Shown here: positions 43,643 to 54,042 of the stretch, piece by piece
Layout of the letters: the number at the start of each line of letters is the position of its first letter
How positions within the stretch are numbered: position 1 is the stretch's first letter
Origin: Mycobacterium sp. OTB74
GTDB lineage: Bacteria > Actinomycetota > Actinomycetes > Mycobacteriales > Mycobacteriaceae
NCBI RefSeq assembly: GCF_029892685.1
Contig: NZ_JARXVD010000006.1
Span: 62,001 to 126,000, forward strand
Direction: 5' to 3'
Length of the DNA: 64,000 nt
Made by a program: the position numbers and the translations under genes
Notes under the pieces: model-generated
Told to the model about the DNA's origin: nothing
Seen by the model: the letters and a program-made list of their open reading frames with translations, nothing else
The model's database searches: none

Positions 43643-45088
43643 GTGCACATCGGCCGCAATGCCGCGGAACTGCCCGCGGCGGACACCGCGACCGCGTGCA
43701 CCGATGTCACCTCAGACTCTGCCACCGATCCCACTACGAGGCCCAGTCGACGCGCCCGAATCGCCCGGGCGCTGCGCCGCCCGGTCGCAGGTGTGGTCGT
43801 CATGGCACCGCTGGCGCTGGTGCTGACCGTCGGTGGATCGGCTCCCACCCGGACAGTCGCCGCGTACAACGGTGCCACCCCTGGGATCACCCCGTTGGCC
43901 GCGGTCTCGCCGACTCCGCCAACTCCATCAAGCCGCTCCGGGGTGACTGTGGTAGCGGCTGAGCGGCCCCCTCGAGCGGTACATATGGACCCCGCCACCG
44001 TGGTGTCGATGCCGCCGGCTTCGCTGGTGATGGCCCCGGGCGGTCTGCAGATTCCGCCAATCGCGCTGAACGCTTACCGCACGGCCGAAAAGCTGATGGC
44101 GACCAACATGCCTGACTGCGGTATCAGCTGGAACCTGCTCGCTGGGATCGGGCGCATCGAGTCCGGCCACGCCAACAACGGCGCCACTGACGCCAGGGGC
44201 ACCGCCCTGTACCCCATTCTGGGACCGGTGCTGGACGGCTCGCTGGCCGGTAACGAGGTCATTGTCCAGAGCATCTCGGCAGGGCGCGTCTACTACGCCC
44301 GCGCACTGGGCCCCATGCAGTTCCTCCCTGGTACCTGGGCCCGATACGCCGCCGATGCCGTTGGCGACGGCAGGCCGGACGTGCAGAACGTCTTCGACGC
44401 ATCCCTGGCGGCGGCCCGCTACCTGTGCAGCGGCGGTCTGAACCTGCGTGATCCCTCGCAGGTGCTGACGGCGATCCTGCGCTACAACAACTCGATGGCC
44501 TACGCGCAGAACGTGCTGGGCTGGGCCAAGGCGTACGTCACCGGTATCGCGCCGGTCGACCTGCCGCCCATCGTCGGACCGCCGCCGGCCATCGGCGACC
44601 AGCACCTGGACAACCCGGAAGGGCTCGGTCCCGGGCTCCCTCTCAATGCGATGGGTCTGCCGTCTGATGACCCACTGGCGCTGACTCCGGCATTGCAGAT
44701 GGGCCATACCGGCCCCGTGCCGGGTCCGCCCCAGGCACCCGGTCAGGTTCCGCAGCAGAACTGCGCCGTGTTCTGCCTGCAGTCGACGCCGGTTCCGGGT
44801 GCTCCGCTGCCACCGGACGCCGTACATACTCCGGAGGCCCCGGGTGCGCCTTCGAGCCTGCAACCGCTTGGCCCGCAACTGCCCGGTTCGCAACCTTCGG
44901 CCCCACAACTGCCGGGGTCACAGCCTTCGGGGCCGCAGCAGCTCGGCCCGGCTCCGCTGGCACCGGCTCCGCTGGCACCTGCAGCGGCCAATCCGGTATC
45001 CGCTCCCCCGGTCCTTGCCGGGCCACCGGCGGCCGATCCCCTGGCGCCGCCCCCCGCACTCGGCCCACCGCCCGGTCCGGCCAGCTGA
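43643..45088 (+). CDS. Lytic transglycosylase-like membrane protein, Rv1230c-like
   Basis: A 481-aa protein. A basic cytosolic head (RRARIARALRRPVAG) precedes one membrane helix at about 48-68 that anchors an outer domain. The catalytic region has LLAGIGRIESGHANNG, with the SLT-type glutamate in IESGH, then ALGPMQFLPGTWARYAADA and DASLAAARYLC. This is a goose-lysozyme/SLT arrangement that cuts peptidoglycan. The last 170 residues are proline-rich, with QLPGSQPSGP-type repeats. It starts at GTG 43643. Confidence 0.85.
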   Translation: MHIGRNAAELPAADTATACTDVTSDSATDPTTRPSRRARIARALRRPVAGVVVMAPLALVLTVGGSAPTRTVAAYNGATPGITPLAAVSPTPPTPSSRSGVTVVAAERPPRAVHMDPATVVSMPPASLVMAPGGLQIPPIALNAYRTAEKLMATNMPDCGISWNLLAGIGRIESGHANNGATDARGTALYPILGPVLDGSLAGNEVIVQSISAGRVYYARALGPMQFLPGTWARYAADAVGDGRPDVQNVFDASLAAARYLCSGGLNLRDPSQVLTAILRYNNSMAYAQNVLGWAKAYVTGIAPVDLPPIVGPPPAIGDQHLDNPEGLGPGLPLNAMGLPSDDPLALTPALQMGHTGPVPGPPQAPGQVPQQNCAVFCLQSTPVPGAPLPPDAVHTPEAPGAPSSLQPLGPQLPGSQPSAPQLPGSQPSGPQQLGPAPLAPAPLAPAAANPVSAPPVLAGPPAADPLAPPPALGPPPGPAS

Positions 45089-45109
45089 GGACGCTCTGAC
45101 ACGCAGGCA

Positions 45110-45115
45110 TAGACT
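45110..45115 (+). promoter_or_regulatory. -10 box for leaderless mrp
   Basis: TAGACT matches TANNNT, 8 nt before the mrp ATG at 45124; no ribosome site precedes the ATG. Confidence 0.4.
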
Positions 45116-45123
45116 CGGGGCTG

Positions 45124-46257
45124 ATGTCTGCTGAGCTGAATGCCGCTGTGCGTGCCGCACTGGGCAAAGTTGTCGACCCTGAATTGCGCCGCCCGATCAC
45201 CGAGGTCGGCATGGTCAAGAGCGTGACAATCGGCGCCGACCATAGTGTCAATGTCGAGATCTACCTGACCACCTCGGCTTGCCCGAAGAAGACCGAGATC
45301 ACCGATCGCGTCACCGCTGCGGTGTCGGATGTGCCCGGTACCGGCGCGGTCAAGGTGACCTTGGACGTGATGAACGACGAGCAGCGCACCGAACTTCGTA
45401 AGCTGTTGCGCGGCGACGCCAAGGAGCCGGTGATCCCGTTCGCTCAGCCAGGCTCGCTGACCCGCGTGTACGCGGTGGCGTCCGGCAAGGGTGGCGTCGG
45501 CAAGTCCAGCGTCACGGTCAACCTCGCGGCTGCCTTGGCGGCCAAAGGCCTGTCGGTCGGCCTGCTGGATGCCGACATCTACGGCCACTCGGTGCCCCGC
45601 ATGATGGGCGTCCAGGACCGGCCCACCCAGGTGGAATCGATGATCCTGCCCCCGGTTTCGCACGATGTGCGGGTCATCTCCATCGCGATGTTCACCCAGG
45701 GCAACACCCCGGTGGTGTGGCGCGGACCCATGCTGCACAGGGCACTGCAGCAGTTCCTGGCCGACGTGTACTGGGGCGATCTGGACGTGCTCCTGCTCGA
45801 CCTGCCTCCCGGCACCGGCGACATCGCCATCTCGGTGGCCCAGTTGATCCCCGGCGCCGAAATTCTGGTGGTGACCACGCCCCAGATTGCTGCCGCCGAG
45901 GTGGCCGAGCGTGCCGGCGCCATTGCAGTGCAGACTCGCCAGCGCATCGTCGGCGTGGTCGAAAACATGTCGGGACTGCAGTTGCCCGATGGCACCACCA
46001 TGCAGTTGTTCGGCGAGGGTGGCGGCGCACAGGTGGCCGAAAGTCTCACGCGCACAGTCGGTGCCGAGGTGCCGCTGCTGGGCCAGGTGCCCATTGACCC
46101 ACAGCTGGTGTCGGCGGGCGACACGGGTGAGCCGCTGGTCCTGTCGGCACCCGAGTCGGCAGCCGGAAAAGCATTGCGCGCCATCGCCGACAAACTCTCC
46201 AGCCGTAGGCGTGGACTGGCCGGTATGTCGCTCGGGCTGGACCCTGCTGGGCGCTGA
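45124..46257 (+). CDS. mrp: Mrp/ApbC family Fe-S cluster carrier ATPase
   Basis: A 377-aa P-loop scaffold that delivers iron-sulfur clusters. An N-terminal MIP18/DUF59 domain (residues about 1-90, including VVDPELRRPITEVGMV and TTSACPKK) precedes the deviant Walker A GKGGVGKSSVTVNLA. GLLDADIYGHSVPRMMG, LLDLPPGTGD and VVENMSGL follow. The CxxC metal-binding pair seen in many ApbC proteins is not evident after VVENMSGL (LQLPDGTT here), as in other actinobacterial Mrp proteins. A terminator hairpin follows. It corresponds to Rv1229c. Confidence 0.92.
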   Translation: MSAELNAAVRAALGKVVDPELRRPITEVGMVKSVTIGADHSVNVEIYLTTSACPKKTEITDRVTAAVSDVPGTGAVKVTLDVMNDEQRTELRKLLRGDAKEPVIPFAQPGSLTRVYAVASGKGGVGKSSVTVNLAAALAAKGLSVGLLDADIYGHSVPRMMGVQDRPTQVESMILPPVSHDVRVISIAMFTQGNTPVVWRGPMLHRALQQFLADVYWGDLDVLLLDLPPGTGDIAISVAQLIPGAEILVVTTPQIAAAEVAERAGAIAVQTRQRIVGVVENMSGLQLPDGTTMQLFGEGGGAQVAESLTRTVGAEVPLLGQVPIDPQLVSAGDTGEPLVLSAPESAAGKALRAIADKLSSRRRGLAGMSLGLDPAGR

Positions 46258-46290
46258 ATCATTCAAGGCTACTTCCAGCGCTACTGAACA

Positions 46291-46327
46291 AAACCCCGGC
46301 CCGTGTTAAAAACATGGGCCGGGGTTT
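46291..46327. terminator. Bidirectional rho-independent-type terminator
   Basis: A 17-bp stem (46291-46307 with 46311-46327; one G-U pair) with a 3-nt AAA loop lies between the convergent mrp and aldehyde dehydrogenase genes. Arms read AAACCCCGGCCCGTGTT and AACATGGGCCGGGGTTT. Short T or A runs flank both sides. Confidence 0.85.
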
Positions 46328-46342
46328 AATCGAAAAACCTGA

Positions 46343-48034
46343 TCAGCCGCGCAATGCCGAGACGAAGATTGCCGGCAACTTGCTCCAGCTCGGACCACCG
46401 GCGAAACCTGCCAGCAACCGACCTGTCGTCGCCGCGGTGCGGTTGTTGACGAACCACGGTGGCTTCGGCGAGATGGAGAGTTCACCGCCGAGCAGCGACC
46501 GCGGCGACGGACGGAACGGTCCGCGCACTACTGTCCGCTCCGGCTTCTCGATCAGGAAGCCGTTGTGCACCACGCCGATTCCACTCTGCACGTCATTGAG
46601 GGCGTGTCCGGGGAAGGCACCCCAGGTGGCATGCGCGGTGAGGTAGCCGACGCCGGTCCAGGCGTTGATCGCGATGGTGCCGTAGCGCAACGCCTCGATC
46701 ATCGCGTCAAAATCCTGGCCCAGCTCCTTGATGGTGTTGGGAGCCGCAATGATGTTGATGCCCAACGTACCGAGGAACTCGTCGTTGGCCAACCGGGTGG
46801 CTTCGCGAGTGAATTCCACGCCGTCGCTGTCCAGATCGATCACGCCATACACCGGGGAGAAGTACTCCGTGTTGAGCAGCGCGGTGCGATCCTCGGGGTC
46901 CACAACCAGCACGCGATCGCCAAGCCGCTGCGCCTGCGGGTAGCTCGCCTCCGCACTGGCCATCCGGGAATCGGAACCCGGGTAGTAGGCCTTTCGCTTC
47001 GGCGCCGAATCGATCGCTTTGGTCAGCGCCTCCAAGAACTCGTCGCGCTGGTCCCATTTGGACGAGATCACAACCACCTGGGAGGCCACGCAGTTGTACC
47101 CGTTGTTGTGCAGGCGTTGCGTCGCAACGTGATTGGCCTGGAATTCGATGTCGGCGCGACTCCACTTACCCGGGAGCACGATGGTCGGTGACACGCCACC
47201 GAGCTCGCTGGTGATCTCCTTCTGCAGGATGGGCTCATCCGCGGCCTTGCGCTTGGCGCCCTCGTCGCCGACACCGAACACGATGGCGTCGTGGGTCAGG
47301 GCACTGCCGGTCATGTGCACGTGGTCCACCGACGGGTGGTGCACCAGGTATGTGCCGACGTCGGCGCCACCAGTAAGCAGCCGCACCGCGCCTACGTCGA
47401 TCAGCGGTGCGAGCACTTTCGACAGCACCGGCAGACCGGCGTCGTTGATCGGGTTGATCTTGAGCGCAACCACTCGGTTGTTGGCGATCAGCTCGTAGAG
47501 GGTGTCCAGGGGCGCGATAGAGGTGATATTGCCGGCGCCGAGCACCACTCCGATGCCGTTGGTCTTGGCAGGATCTCGCTGGGCCAGGCCCGCTGTGCGT
47601 ACCGCCTCATCCGCACTGACCCCGGGCTGCAGCCACACCTGGGCGCTGAATCCGGACAGTAGCAGCCGGTCAAATATGTTGAGCGGCAGGACATTTACCG
47701 TGGTACGTCCGGCCTCGGTGCCGAAGCTCGCACCGTCCAGCGGACTCTTGCCCGCTTCCAGCTTGGCCAGGCTGGCCGACATGGCAGCCGCTCCGCCGGC
47801 CAGCGGGTACGGCCCGGAGATCCACTCCTCCCCCACCAGCGGCGAGACTGGATCGAGCTGCTTGACCTTGGTGGCAGCATCCACCCATTCCTTGGCGTGC
47901 TGCACCGCCAACTGCTGCACCTGGTCCAGCAGGTCCCGACGTTGTCCCAAAGTCAGAGCAGCCCAGGCTTTTTCACCTTCAGCGAGTTCTGTCAGCGCTT
48001 GATCAACGGTGGCCTGATACGCGGTGTCTGACAT
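46343..48034 (-). CDS. Aldehyde dehydrogenase family protein
   Basis: A 563-aa NAD(P)-dependent dehydrogenase. The general-base glutamate is Glu277 in TSELGGVSP, and the nucleophilic cysteine is Cys315 in NGYNCVASQ. NNRVVALKINP and VHMTGSALTHD form the cofactor region. It has about 60 additional N-terminal residues and a long C-terminal section (PERTVVRGPFRPSPRS) compared with classical 480-aa ALDHs, so it belongs to a large, less studied branch. Neither proline catabolism nor a specific aldehyde is indicated. I recall no counterpart between mrp and tatB in M. tuberculosis. Confidence 0.85.
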   Translation of the reverse strand: MSDTAYQATVDQALTELAEGEKAWAALTLGQRRDLLDQVQQLAVQHAKEWVDAATKVKQLDPVSPLVGEEWISGPYPLAGGAAAMSASLAKLEAGKSPLDGASFGTEAGRTTVNVLPLNIFDRLLLSGFSAQVWLQPGVSADEAVRTAGLAQRDPAKTNGIGVVLGAGNITSIAPLDTLYELIANNRVVALKINPINDAGLPVLSKVLAPLIDVGAVRLLTGGADVGTYLVHHPSVDHVHMTGSALTHDAIVFGVGDEGAKRKAADEPILQKEITSELGGVSPTIVLPGKWSRADIEFQANHVATQRLHNNGYNCVASQVVVISSKWDQRDEFLEALTKAIDSAPKRKAYYPGSDSRMASAEASYPQAQRLGDRVLVVDPEDRTALLNTEYFSPVYGVIDLDSDGVEFTREATRLANDEFLGTLGINIIAAPNTIKELGQDFDAMIEALRYGTIAINAWTGVGYLTAHATWGAFPGHALNDVQSGIGVVHNGFLIEKPERTVVRGPFRPSPRSLLGGELSISPKPPWFVNNRTAATTGRLLAGFAGGPSWSKLPAIFVSALRG

Positions 48035-48078
48035 GTCGCCAATCTCCTGGTTCTGAAGGGCCAGCCGGTCTAGAACAC

Positions 48079-48516
48079 CTACGTCGCGTCCGTGTCGAAG
48101 GGGGTGAAGCCGGGAATAATGGGCGGGGCCGATTGGGGCGGCGGCACAGGCGCGGCCGGTGGTGTCGGTTCGGTCGGCCCGGAAGCGACGTCCGCCACGG
48201 CAGACCTGACGTCATTGATCTCGCCCTGCAGGGAGTTCAGCAGCGAATCGTCGCCGTCCAGTAGGTGTTTGGTCAACGCCGCCCGCGGCGACATACCGCG
48301 CAGCTTCTGCAGCTCGTTGAGCGGTTGACGCAGATCCTCGAACTCGGGACCCAGATCCTGGCGCAGCTGGCTGGTCGCCCCAGTGAGGTATTCACGGGCC
48401 TGCTTGAGCGCGCCGGCTGTCCACCGGATCGCTCCGGGCAACCGCTCCGGACCGAGGATCACCAAACCGGCGATCACCAGTACGAGCATCTCGCCCCAAC
48501 CGATATTGGCGAACAT
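48079..48516 (-). CDS. tatB: Sec-independent translocase protein TatB
   Basis: A 145-aa component of the twin-arginine export receptor. The N-terminal helix [20 protein letters not shown] is followed by the [12 protein letters not shown] hinge and an amphipathic helix, the TatB signature. The tail is proline-rich. It begins 9 nt after the htrA stop and belongs to the rseA-htrA-tatB unit downstream of sigE, as in Rv1224. Confidence 0.93.
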   Translation of the reverse strand: MFANIGWGEMLVLVIAGLVILGPERLPGAIRWTAGALKQAREYLTGATSQLRQDLGPEFEDLRQPLNELQKLRGMSPRAALTKHLLDGDDSLLNSLQGEINDVRSAVADVASGPTEPTPPAAPVPPPQSAPPIIPGFTPFDTDAT

Positions 48517-48525
48517 CAGCGCCTG

Positions 48526-50022
<1,497 letters not shown>

Positions 50023-50081
50023 TCACTCTCCATGTACGGCGCACGCCGGCGCTCGGATTGCTCTGACTCCTGCACCAAACC

Positions 50082-50489
50082 CTACCGGCGCCTGCGGCGA
50101 TCCCGCGGCATCCGGCTAGCAAAGTCTTGACCCTCCACTGACGCGGCCTGCGCATCAGCCAGCTGGCCAGTTGCGTCCTGCGGGATTTGCGAAAGCGCAC
50201 CCAGCAACGAATTCGGAGCAAGGATGGGGCTCGAATCGCGCAGTGCGCTGCGGGCCTGCCCCTGGGCATCCACCTCGTCGGCACAATCCTGACATTGCGA
50301 CAGGTGGTGTGCTGCACGCAGGTGCGCTGACATCCGCAGCTCACCGTCGACGAACGCGGCGATGGCCTCCACCGACAGGTGCTCAGTGGACCCGAAACGA
50401 CGCGGTCCAACCGGCGCACCACTCTGCGATGCGAACTGGGTAGGCAGCCAGGAGAACGCACGACGGAACAACTGTTCCCGGTCGACCAT
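50082..50489 (-). CDS. rseA: Anti-sigma-E factor RseA
   Basis: A 135-aa zinc-binding anti-sigma factor. The motif HLRAAHHLSQCQDC gives the H-x3-C-x2-C zinc site within a ZAS domain (STEHLSVEAIAAFVDGELRM). The C-terminal tail is basic and has no membrane helix, so it is a soluble redox- or phosphorylation-regulated form like Rv1222. ATG 50489 has GAGGAG 7 nt upstream; a GTG one codon earlier is possible. It sits between sigE and htrA. Confidence 0.92.
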   Translation of the reverse strand: MVDREQLFRRAFSWLPTQFASQSGAPVGPRRFGSTEHLSVEAIAAFVDGELRMSAHLRAAHHLSQCQDCADEVDAQGQARSALRDSSPILAPNSLLGALSQIPQDATGQLADAQAASVEGQDFASRMPRDRRRRR

Positions 50490-50567
50490 CACCTGACTCC
50501 TCTCCGATCCACGGCACCGTCACTATTGAATGTAGCGCGGCGCCGTGCACCGGATGTACTTCGACGC

Positions 50568-51407
50568 TCAGGCGGACTTCGCCGTCAGCGCCGCAGCCGT
50601 GCCGGTGTAGTCACCCGGGTGGCTGGCCAGGTACTCGCGCAGCGCCTGCCGCCCGCGGTGAATACGGCTGCGTACGGTGCCCAGTTTGATGCCGAGAGTC
50701 GCCCCGATCTCCTCGTAGGACAGACCCTCGATATCGCACAACACCACCGCTGCGCGGAACTCAGGAGGCAGCGAGTCCAGCGCAGCCTGCAAATCCGGGC
50801 CCAGCCGTGAGTCGTGGTAAATCTGCTCCGGGTTGGGCTCGTCGGCGGCGACCCGCTCGTAGTCCTCGGGCAGCGCCTCCATGCGGATGCGGGTACGACG
50901 ACGGACCATATCCAGGAACAGGTTCGTGGTGATCCGGTGCAGCCAGCCCTCGAAAGTGCCCGGCTGGTAGTTCTGGACCGAGCGGAACACGCGGATGAAG
51001 GTCTCCTGGGTGAGGTCCTCGGCATCCTGCTGATTGCCCGACAGCCGGTAGGCCAGCCGGTAGACGCGGTCGGCGTGCTGGCGGACCAATTCATCCCACG
51101 ACGGCATGGTGGCCGCGTCGCCGGTTGCATCGAACACCGCTGTGCCCGCCAACTCGTCACTGGGCTCGACCCAGTCGACATTGTCATCTACGACCGGGAC
51201 ATGTGACATGTGGGCCGGGACGGATAACGCGGCGGTGGTCAGCGAGGCGGGCGTGGCAATCTCCAGGTTGGTTGGACAGCCGTCAACGGAAGATGACAGC
51301 TCTACAGCAGCAACCGGACTGCTGAGCCCGATATTCCCGACCGCTTTGATCTGCGGGGATCGCCGCCACACGCTTTGGACTGAGCCTTCGTCTGCTCCGT
51401 GGTGCAT
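50568..51407 (-). CDS. sigE: ECF sigma factor SigE
   Basis: Envelope-stress sigma factor of about 279 aa. Region 2 includes [40 protein letters not shown] and [20 protein letters not shown]; region 4 includes [23 protein letters not shown] and [15 protein letters not shown]. The conserved protein from [19 protein letters not shown] is almost identical to M. tuberculosis SigE (Rv1221). The N-terminal 80 residues vary, and M. tuberculosis SigE has several start sites. ATG 51407 is chosen, with ATG 51443 and internal starts (ATG before SHVPVV) as alternatives. It diverges from the methyltransferase gene. Confidence 0.93.
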   Translation of the reverse strand: MHHGADEGSVQSVWRRSPQIKAVGNIGLSSPVAAVELSSSVDGCPTNLEIATPASLTTAALSVPAHMSHVPVVDDNVDWVEPSDELAGTAVFDATGDAATMPSWDELVRQHADRVYRLAYRLSGNQQDAEDLTQETFIRVFRSVQNYQPGTFEGWLHRITTNLFLDMVRRRTRIRMEALPEDYERVAADEPNPEQIYHDSRLGPDLQAALDSLPPEFRAAVVLCDIEGLSYEEIGATLGIKLGTVRSRIHRGRQALREYLASHPGDYTGTAAALTAKSA

Positions 51408-51570
51408 GGCGATTACCGTCTCGCACCCCGTTGAGGGCGGCATATGAGCAATCTGAACTTTTCCTGAGAAACCGGGCGAACCGGGGCCAACCTGCGCATA
51501 TCATCCCCGCCGAGCCCGGAAGTCATATTCGGGCGCGGGCGTGTCGGGTACTACCGGCAGCAAGTTCCCT

Positions 51571-51576
51571 TACGCT
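51571..51576 (+). promoter_or_regulatory. -10 box for leaderless Rv1220c-like gene
   Basis: TACGCT fits TANNNT, 6 nt before the ATG at 51583, in the region divergent from sigE. Confidence 0.45.
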
Positions 51577-51582
51577 GCGGGC

Positions 51583-52287
51583 ATGCCCAGCACCGACGAG
51601 CCAACCGGCGCAGACCAGGCCGGCACTAGCCAACCCGCGCCATCTGCCCCGGCCCGCGCCAGCACGGCCGAGGCAATCGTTTCGCATGCTGAACGCTCCA
51701 TCACCGAAGAACCCATCACCGCCGCTGCCCGGGAGCGCGCTGAGGAAAGCGGCGCTAATCCGGTGACGCCTGCGGTTGGTGCGCTGTTGAGCGTGCTGGC
51801 CAAGGTTGCGGCCGCCAAATCCGTGGTCGAAGTCGGCACAGGTGCCGGTGTCAGCGGACTGTGGCTGTTGTCCGGCATGCGTGAGGACGGCGTGCTGACC
51901 ACCATCGACACCGAGCCGGAGCATCAGCGGTTGGCAAAGCAGGCGTTCGTCGCCGCTGGAGTCGGGCCCTCGCGTACCCGACTGATCACCGGCCGGGCTC
52001 AGGAAGTGCTGACCCGGCTCGCCGACGAGTCCTACGACCTGGTGTTTGTGGACGGCGAACCGGTCGACCAGCCACAATTCGTCGCCGAAGGCATCCGACT
52101 GCTGCGGCCGGGTGGCGTGGTCATCGTTCATCGGGCGGCGCTGGGCGGGCGTGCCGGTGACGCCGGAGCCAACGACCGCGAGGTGACGGCGGTGCGCGAG
52201 GCGACCCGGTTGATCGCCGAGGATGAACGCCTGACCCCCGTACTGGTGCCGCTGGGCGATGGACTGCTGGCTGCCGTCCGCGACTGA
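51583..52287 (+). CDS. O-methyltransferase family protein, Rv1220c-like
   Basis: A 234-aa SAM-dependent class I methyltransferase. The cofactor motif is [19 protein letters not shown], followed by [28 protein letters not shown] and [17 protein letters not shown]. It aligns end to end with Rv1220c, apart from a longer Ala/Ser/Pro N-terminus. The substrate is unknown; related enzymes methylate catechols or small phenolics. The ATG at 51583 has a -10 box immediately upstream. Confidence 0.9.
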   Translation: MPSTDEPTGADQAGTSQPAPSAPARASTAEAIVSHAERSITEEPITAAARERAEESGANPVTPAVGALLSVLAKVAAAKSVVEVGTGAGVSGLWLLSGMREDGVLTTIDTEPEHQRLAKQAFVAAGVGPSRTRLITGRAQEVLTRLADESYDLVFVDGEPVDQPQFVAEGIRLLRPGGVVIVHRAALGGRAGDAGANDREVTAVREATRLIAEDERLTPVLVPLGDGLLAAVRD

Positions 52288-52312
52288 CTTCCCGCTTAGC
52301 TTCCTTTTCCCG

Positions 52313-52347
52313 CGAGCTTGCGTGTCTGCGCGAGACACGCACGCTCG
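52313..52347. terminator. Hairpin after the methyltransferase gene
   Basis: Arms 52313-52327 and 52333-52347 pair at 14 of 15 positions with a 5-nt loop (GCGCG). It starts 26 nt after the stop and is followed by GTTTT, so it can act as an intrinsic-type terminator. Confidence 0.6.
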
Positions 52348-52376
52348 GCGTTTTGGTGACATGGCGTTTTGGTGAC
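52347..52376. repeat. Two direct copies of GGCGTTTTGGTGAC
   Basis: Copies at 52347-52360 and 52363-52376 are identical over 14 bases, with AT between them. They directly follow the hairpin and precede the tetR promoter region. Confidence 0.6.
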
Positions 52377-52466
52377 GCAGCGCCTGTAGGTAGCGCCTCG
52401 GTATGTAGCGCCGGTGTGACGTCTTGGCATCTTTATGAACTTTTGACGCACTAGCCCCTTGACCGC

Positions 52467-52508
52467 CGACTGAACGCATGTTTAGCGTATTAAACATGCG
52501 TTCAGTCG
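52467..52508. promoter_or_regulatory. Perfect 18-bp palindrome over the tetR start: predicted operator
   Basis: CGACTGAACGCATGTTTA (52467-52484) and TAAACATGCGTTCAGTCG (52491-52508) are exact inverse complements with spacer GCGTAT. A -10 candidate TAGCGT (52483-52488) lies inside it, 7 nt before the ATG at 52496, so a bound TetR dimer would cover both promoter and start codon. Autorepression of the efflux operon is expected. Confidence 0.75.
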
Positions 52509-53122
52509 ATGATCTGACCGCGGCGGCCAGAATCCGCGACGCGGCCATCGAACAGTTCGGTGAGCACGGCTTCTCGGTGGGCCTGCGCAGCATCGCCAAG
52601 GCCGCGGGTGTCAGTGCCGCCCTCGTGATTCACCACTTCGGCTCGAAGGAAGGCCTGCGCCAGGCCTGCGACGAGCACGTCGCCGAAACCATCCGGGCCG
52701 CAAAGAGCGAATCCCTCAAAGATGCCAGCCCGGCCGCGTGGCTCGCCCAGATCGCCGAGATCGAGAGCTTTGCGCCGCTGACGGCATATCTGGTCCGCGC
52801 CCTGCAGACCGGAGGCGAGCTGGCAAACACGTTGTTGCGCACCATGATCGGCAACGCCGAGGAATACATCGAAGAAGGCGTCCGGGCCGGCACCATCAAG
52901 CCGAGCCGCGACCCCAAGGCACGCGCCCGCTTCCTCGCCATGACCGGAGCCGGATCGCTCCTGATCTACCTGCAAATGCACGACAATCCAACGGATTTGC
53001 GCAAAGTCCTGCACGACTACGGGCAGGACATGATGCTGCCGTCACTGGAGGTCTACACCCAGGGACTGCTCACCGACCCCGGTATGTACCAGGCATTTCT
53101 GGCCGAACACGAGGAGCAATGA
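52496..53122 (+). CDS. TetR repressor of efflux operon, Rv1219c-like
   Basis: A 208-aa TetR protein. The helix-turn-helix segment runs [20 protein letters not shown] (residues about 32-51), followed by an all-helical ligand domain. M. tuberculosis Rv1219c represses the Rv1217c-Rv1218c efflux genes that follow it here too. ATG 52496 is chosen because the -10 box and palindrome predict a leaderless transcript from that point; ATG 52478 adds six residues. Its stop overlaps ATG 53119 (ATGA), linking it to the ABC genes. Confidence 0.9.
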   Translation: MRSVDDLTAAARIRDAAIEQFGEHGFSVGLRSIAKAAGVSAALVIHHFGSKEGLRQACDEHVAETIRAAKSESLKDASPAAWLAQIAEIESFAPLTAYLVRALQTGGELANTLLRTMIGNAEEYIEEGVRAGTIKPSRDPKARARFLAMTGAGSLLIYLQMHDNPTDLRKVLHDYGQDMMLPSLEVYTQGLLTDPGMYQAFLAEHEEQ

Positions 53123-53124
53123 CA

Positions 53125-54042
53125 ATGAGCGCTGCCATCGAGATCGCTGGTCTGACAAAGAATTTCGGTGCGGTTCGCGCGCTGGACGGGCTCAACCTTG
53201 AGGTGAACCAGGGCGAGGTGCACGGATTTCTCGGCCCCAACGGTGCCGGCAAGTCGACCACCATCCGCATCCTGCTCGGCCTTGTCCGCGCCGATTCCGG
53301 CAACGTCCGCCTGTTGGGCGGTGACCCCTGGACCGACGCTGTTGCCCTGCACCGCGATATCGCCTATGTCCCCGGCGATGTCACCTTGTGGCCCACGCTG
53401 ACCGGCGGCGAGACCATCGACCTGTTGGCCCGGATGCGCGGCGGTATCGACGAGGCTCGGCGCGCCGACCTGATCGAGCGATTCGACCTGGATCCGTCCA
53501 AGAAGACCCGGACCTACTCGAAAGGCAACCGGCAGAAGGTATCCCTGATCTCTGCCTTCTCTTCACACGCCAACCTGCTGTTGCTCGACGAGCCCAGCAG
53601 CGGCCTGGACCCGTTGATGGAGAACACTTTTCAGCAATGCGTCGCCGAAGCCCGCGATCGCGGTACCACGGTGTTGCTGTCCAGCCACATCCTGGCCGAG
53701 ACCGAACGACTGTGCCAGCGGGTGACCATCATCCGGGCCGGGCGCACTGTCGAGACCGGCACGCTCGAGTCCATGCGGCACCTGTCGAGCACCACGATCA
53801 AGGCCGACATGATCAACAACCCGGGCCGAATCGACCATCTCCCAGGCGTTTCCGACATCACCTTCGACGGCCGCATGCTGACCGCCAGGGTCGAATCGCA
53901 GAGCCTCGGCGCGGTGATCAAGGCCCTCGGCGACGCTGGGGTGCGCTCACTGGTCAGCCAACCCCCGACGCTGGAGGACCTGTTCCTGCGCCATTACGAC
54001 ACCACAGGAGACCGTCGTGAGCGCGAGGAGGTGCGGGCATGA
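53125..54042 (+). CDS. ABC exporter ATPase, Rv1218c-like
   Basis: A 305-aa DrrA-type ATPase. Walker A is GPNGAGKST, Walker [15 protein letters not shown], and the H-loop [11 protein letters not shown]. The signature reads [11 protein letters not shown], the variant common in this exporter group in place of LSGGQ. The C-terminal domain ends in [16 protein letters not shown] is 8 nt before ATG 53125; ATG 53119 in frame is nearly as good. It overlaps the permease by ATGA. The M. tuberculosis homologue confers low-level multidrug efflux. Confidence 0.9.
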   Translation: MSAAIEIAGLTKNFGAVRALDGLNLEVNQGEVHGFLGPNGAGKSTTIRILLGLVRADSGNVRLLGGDPWTDAVALHRDIAYVPGDVTLWPTLTGGETIDLLARMRGGIDEARRADLIERFDLDPSKKTRTYSKGNRQKVSLISAFSSHANLLLLDEPSSGLDPLMENTFQQCVAEARDRGTTVLLSSHILAETERLCQRVTIIRAGRTVETGTLESMRHLSSTTIKADMINNPGRIDHLPGVSDITFDGRMLTARVESQSLGAVIKALGDAGVRSLVSQPPTLEDLFLRHYDTTGDRREREEVRA

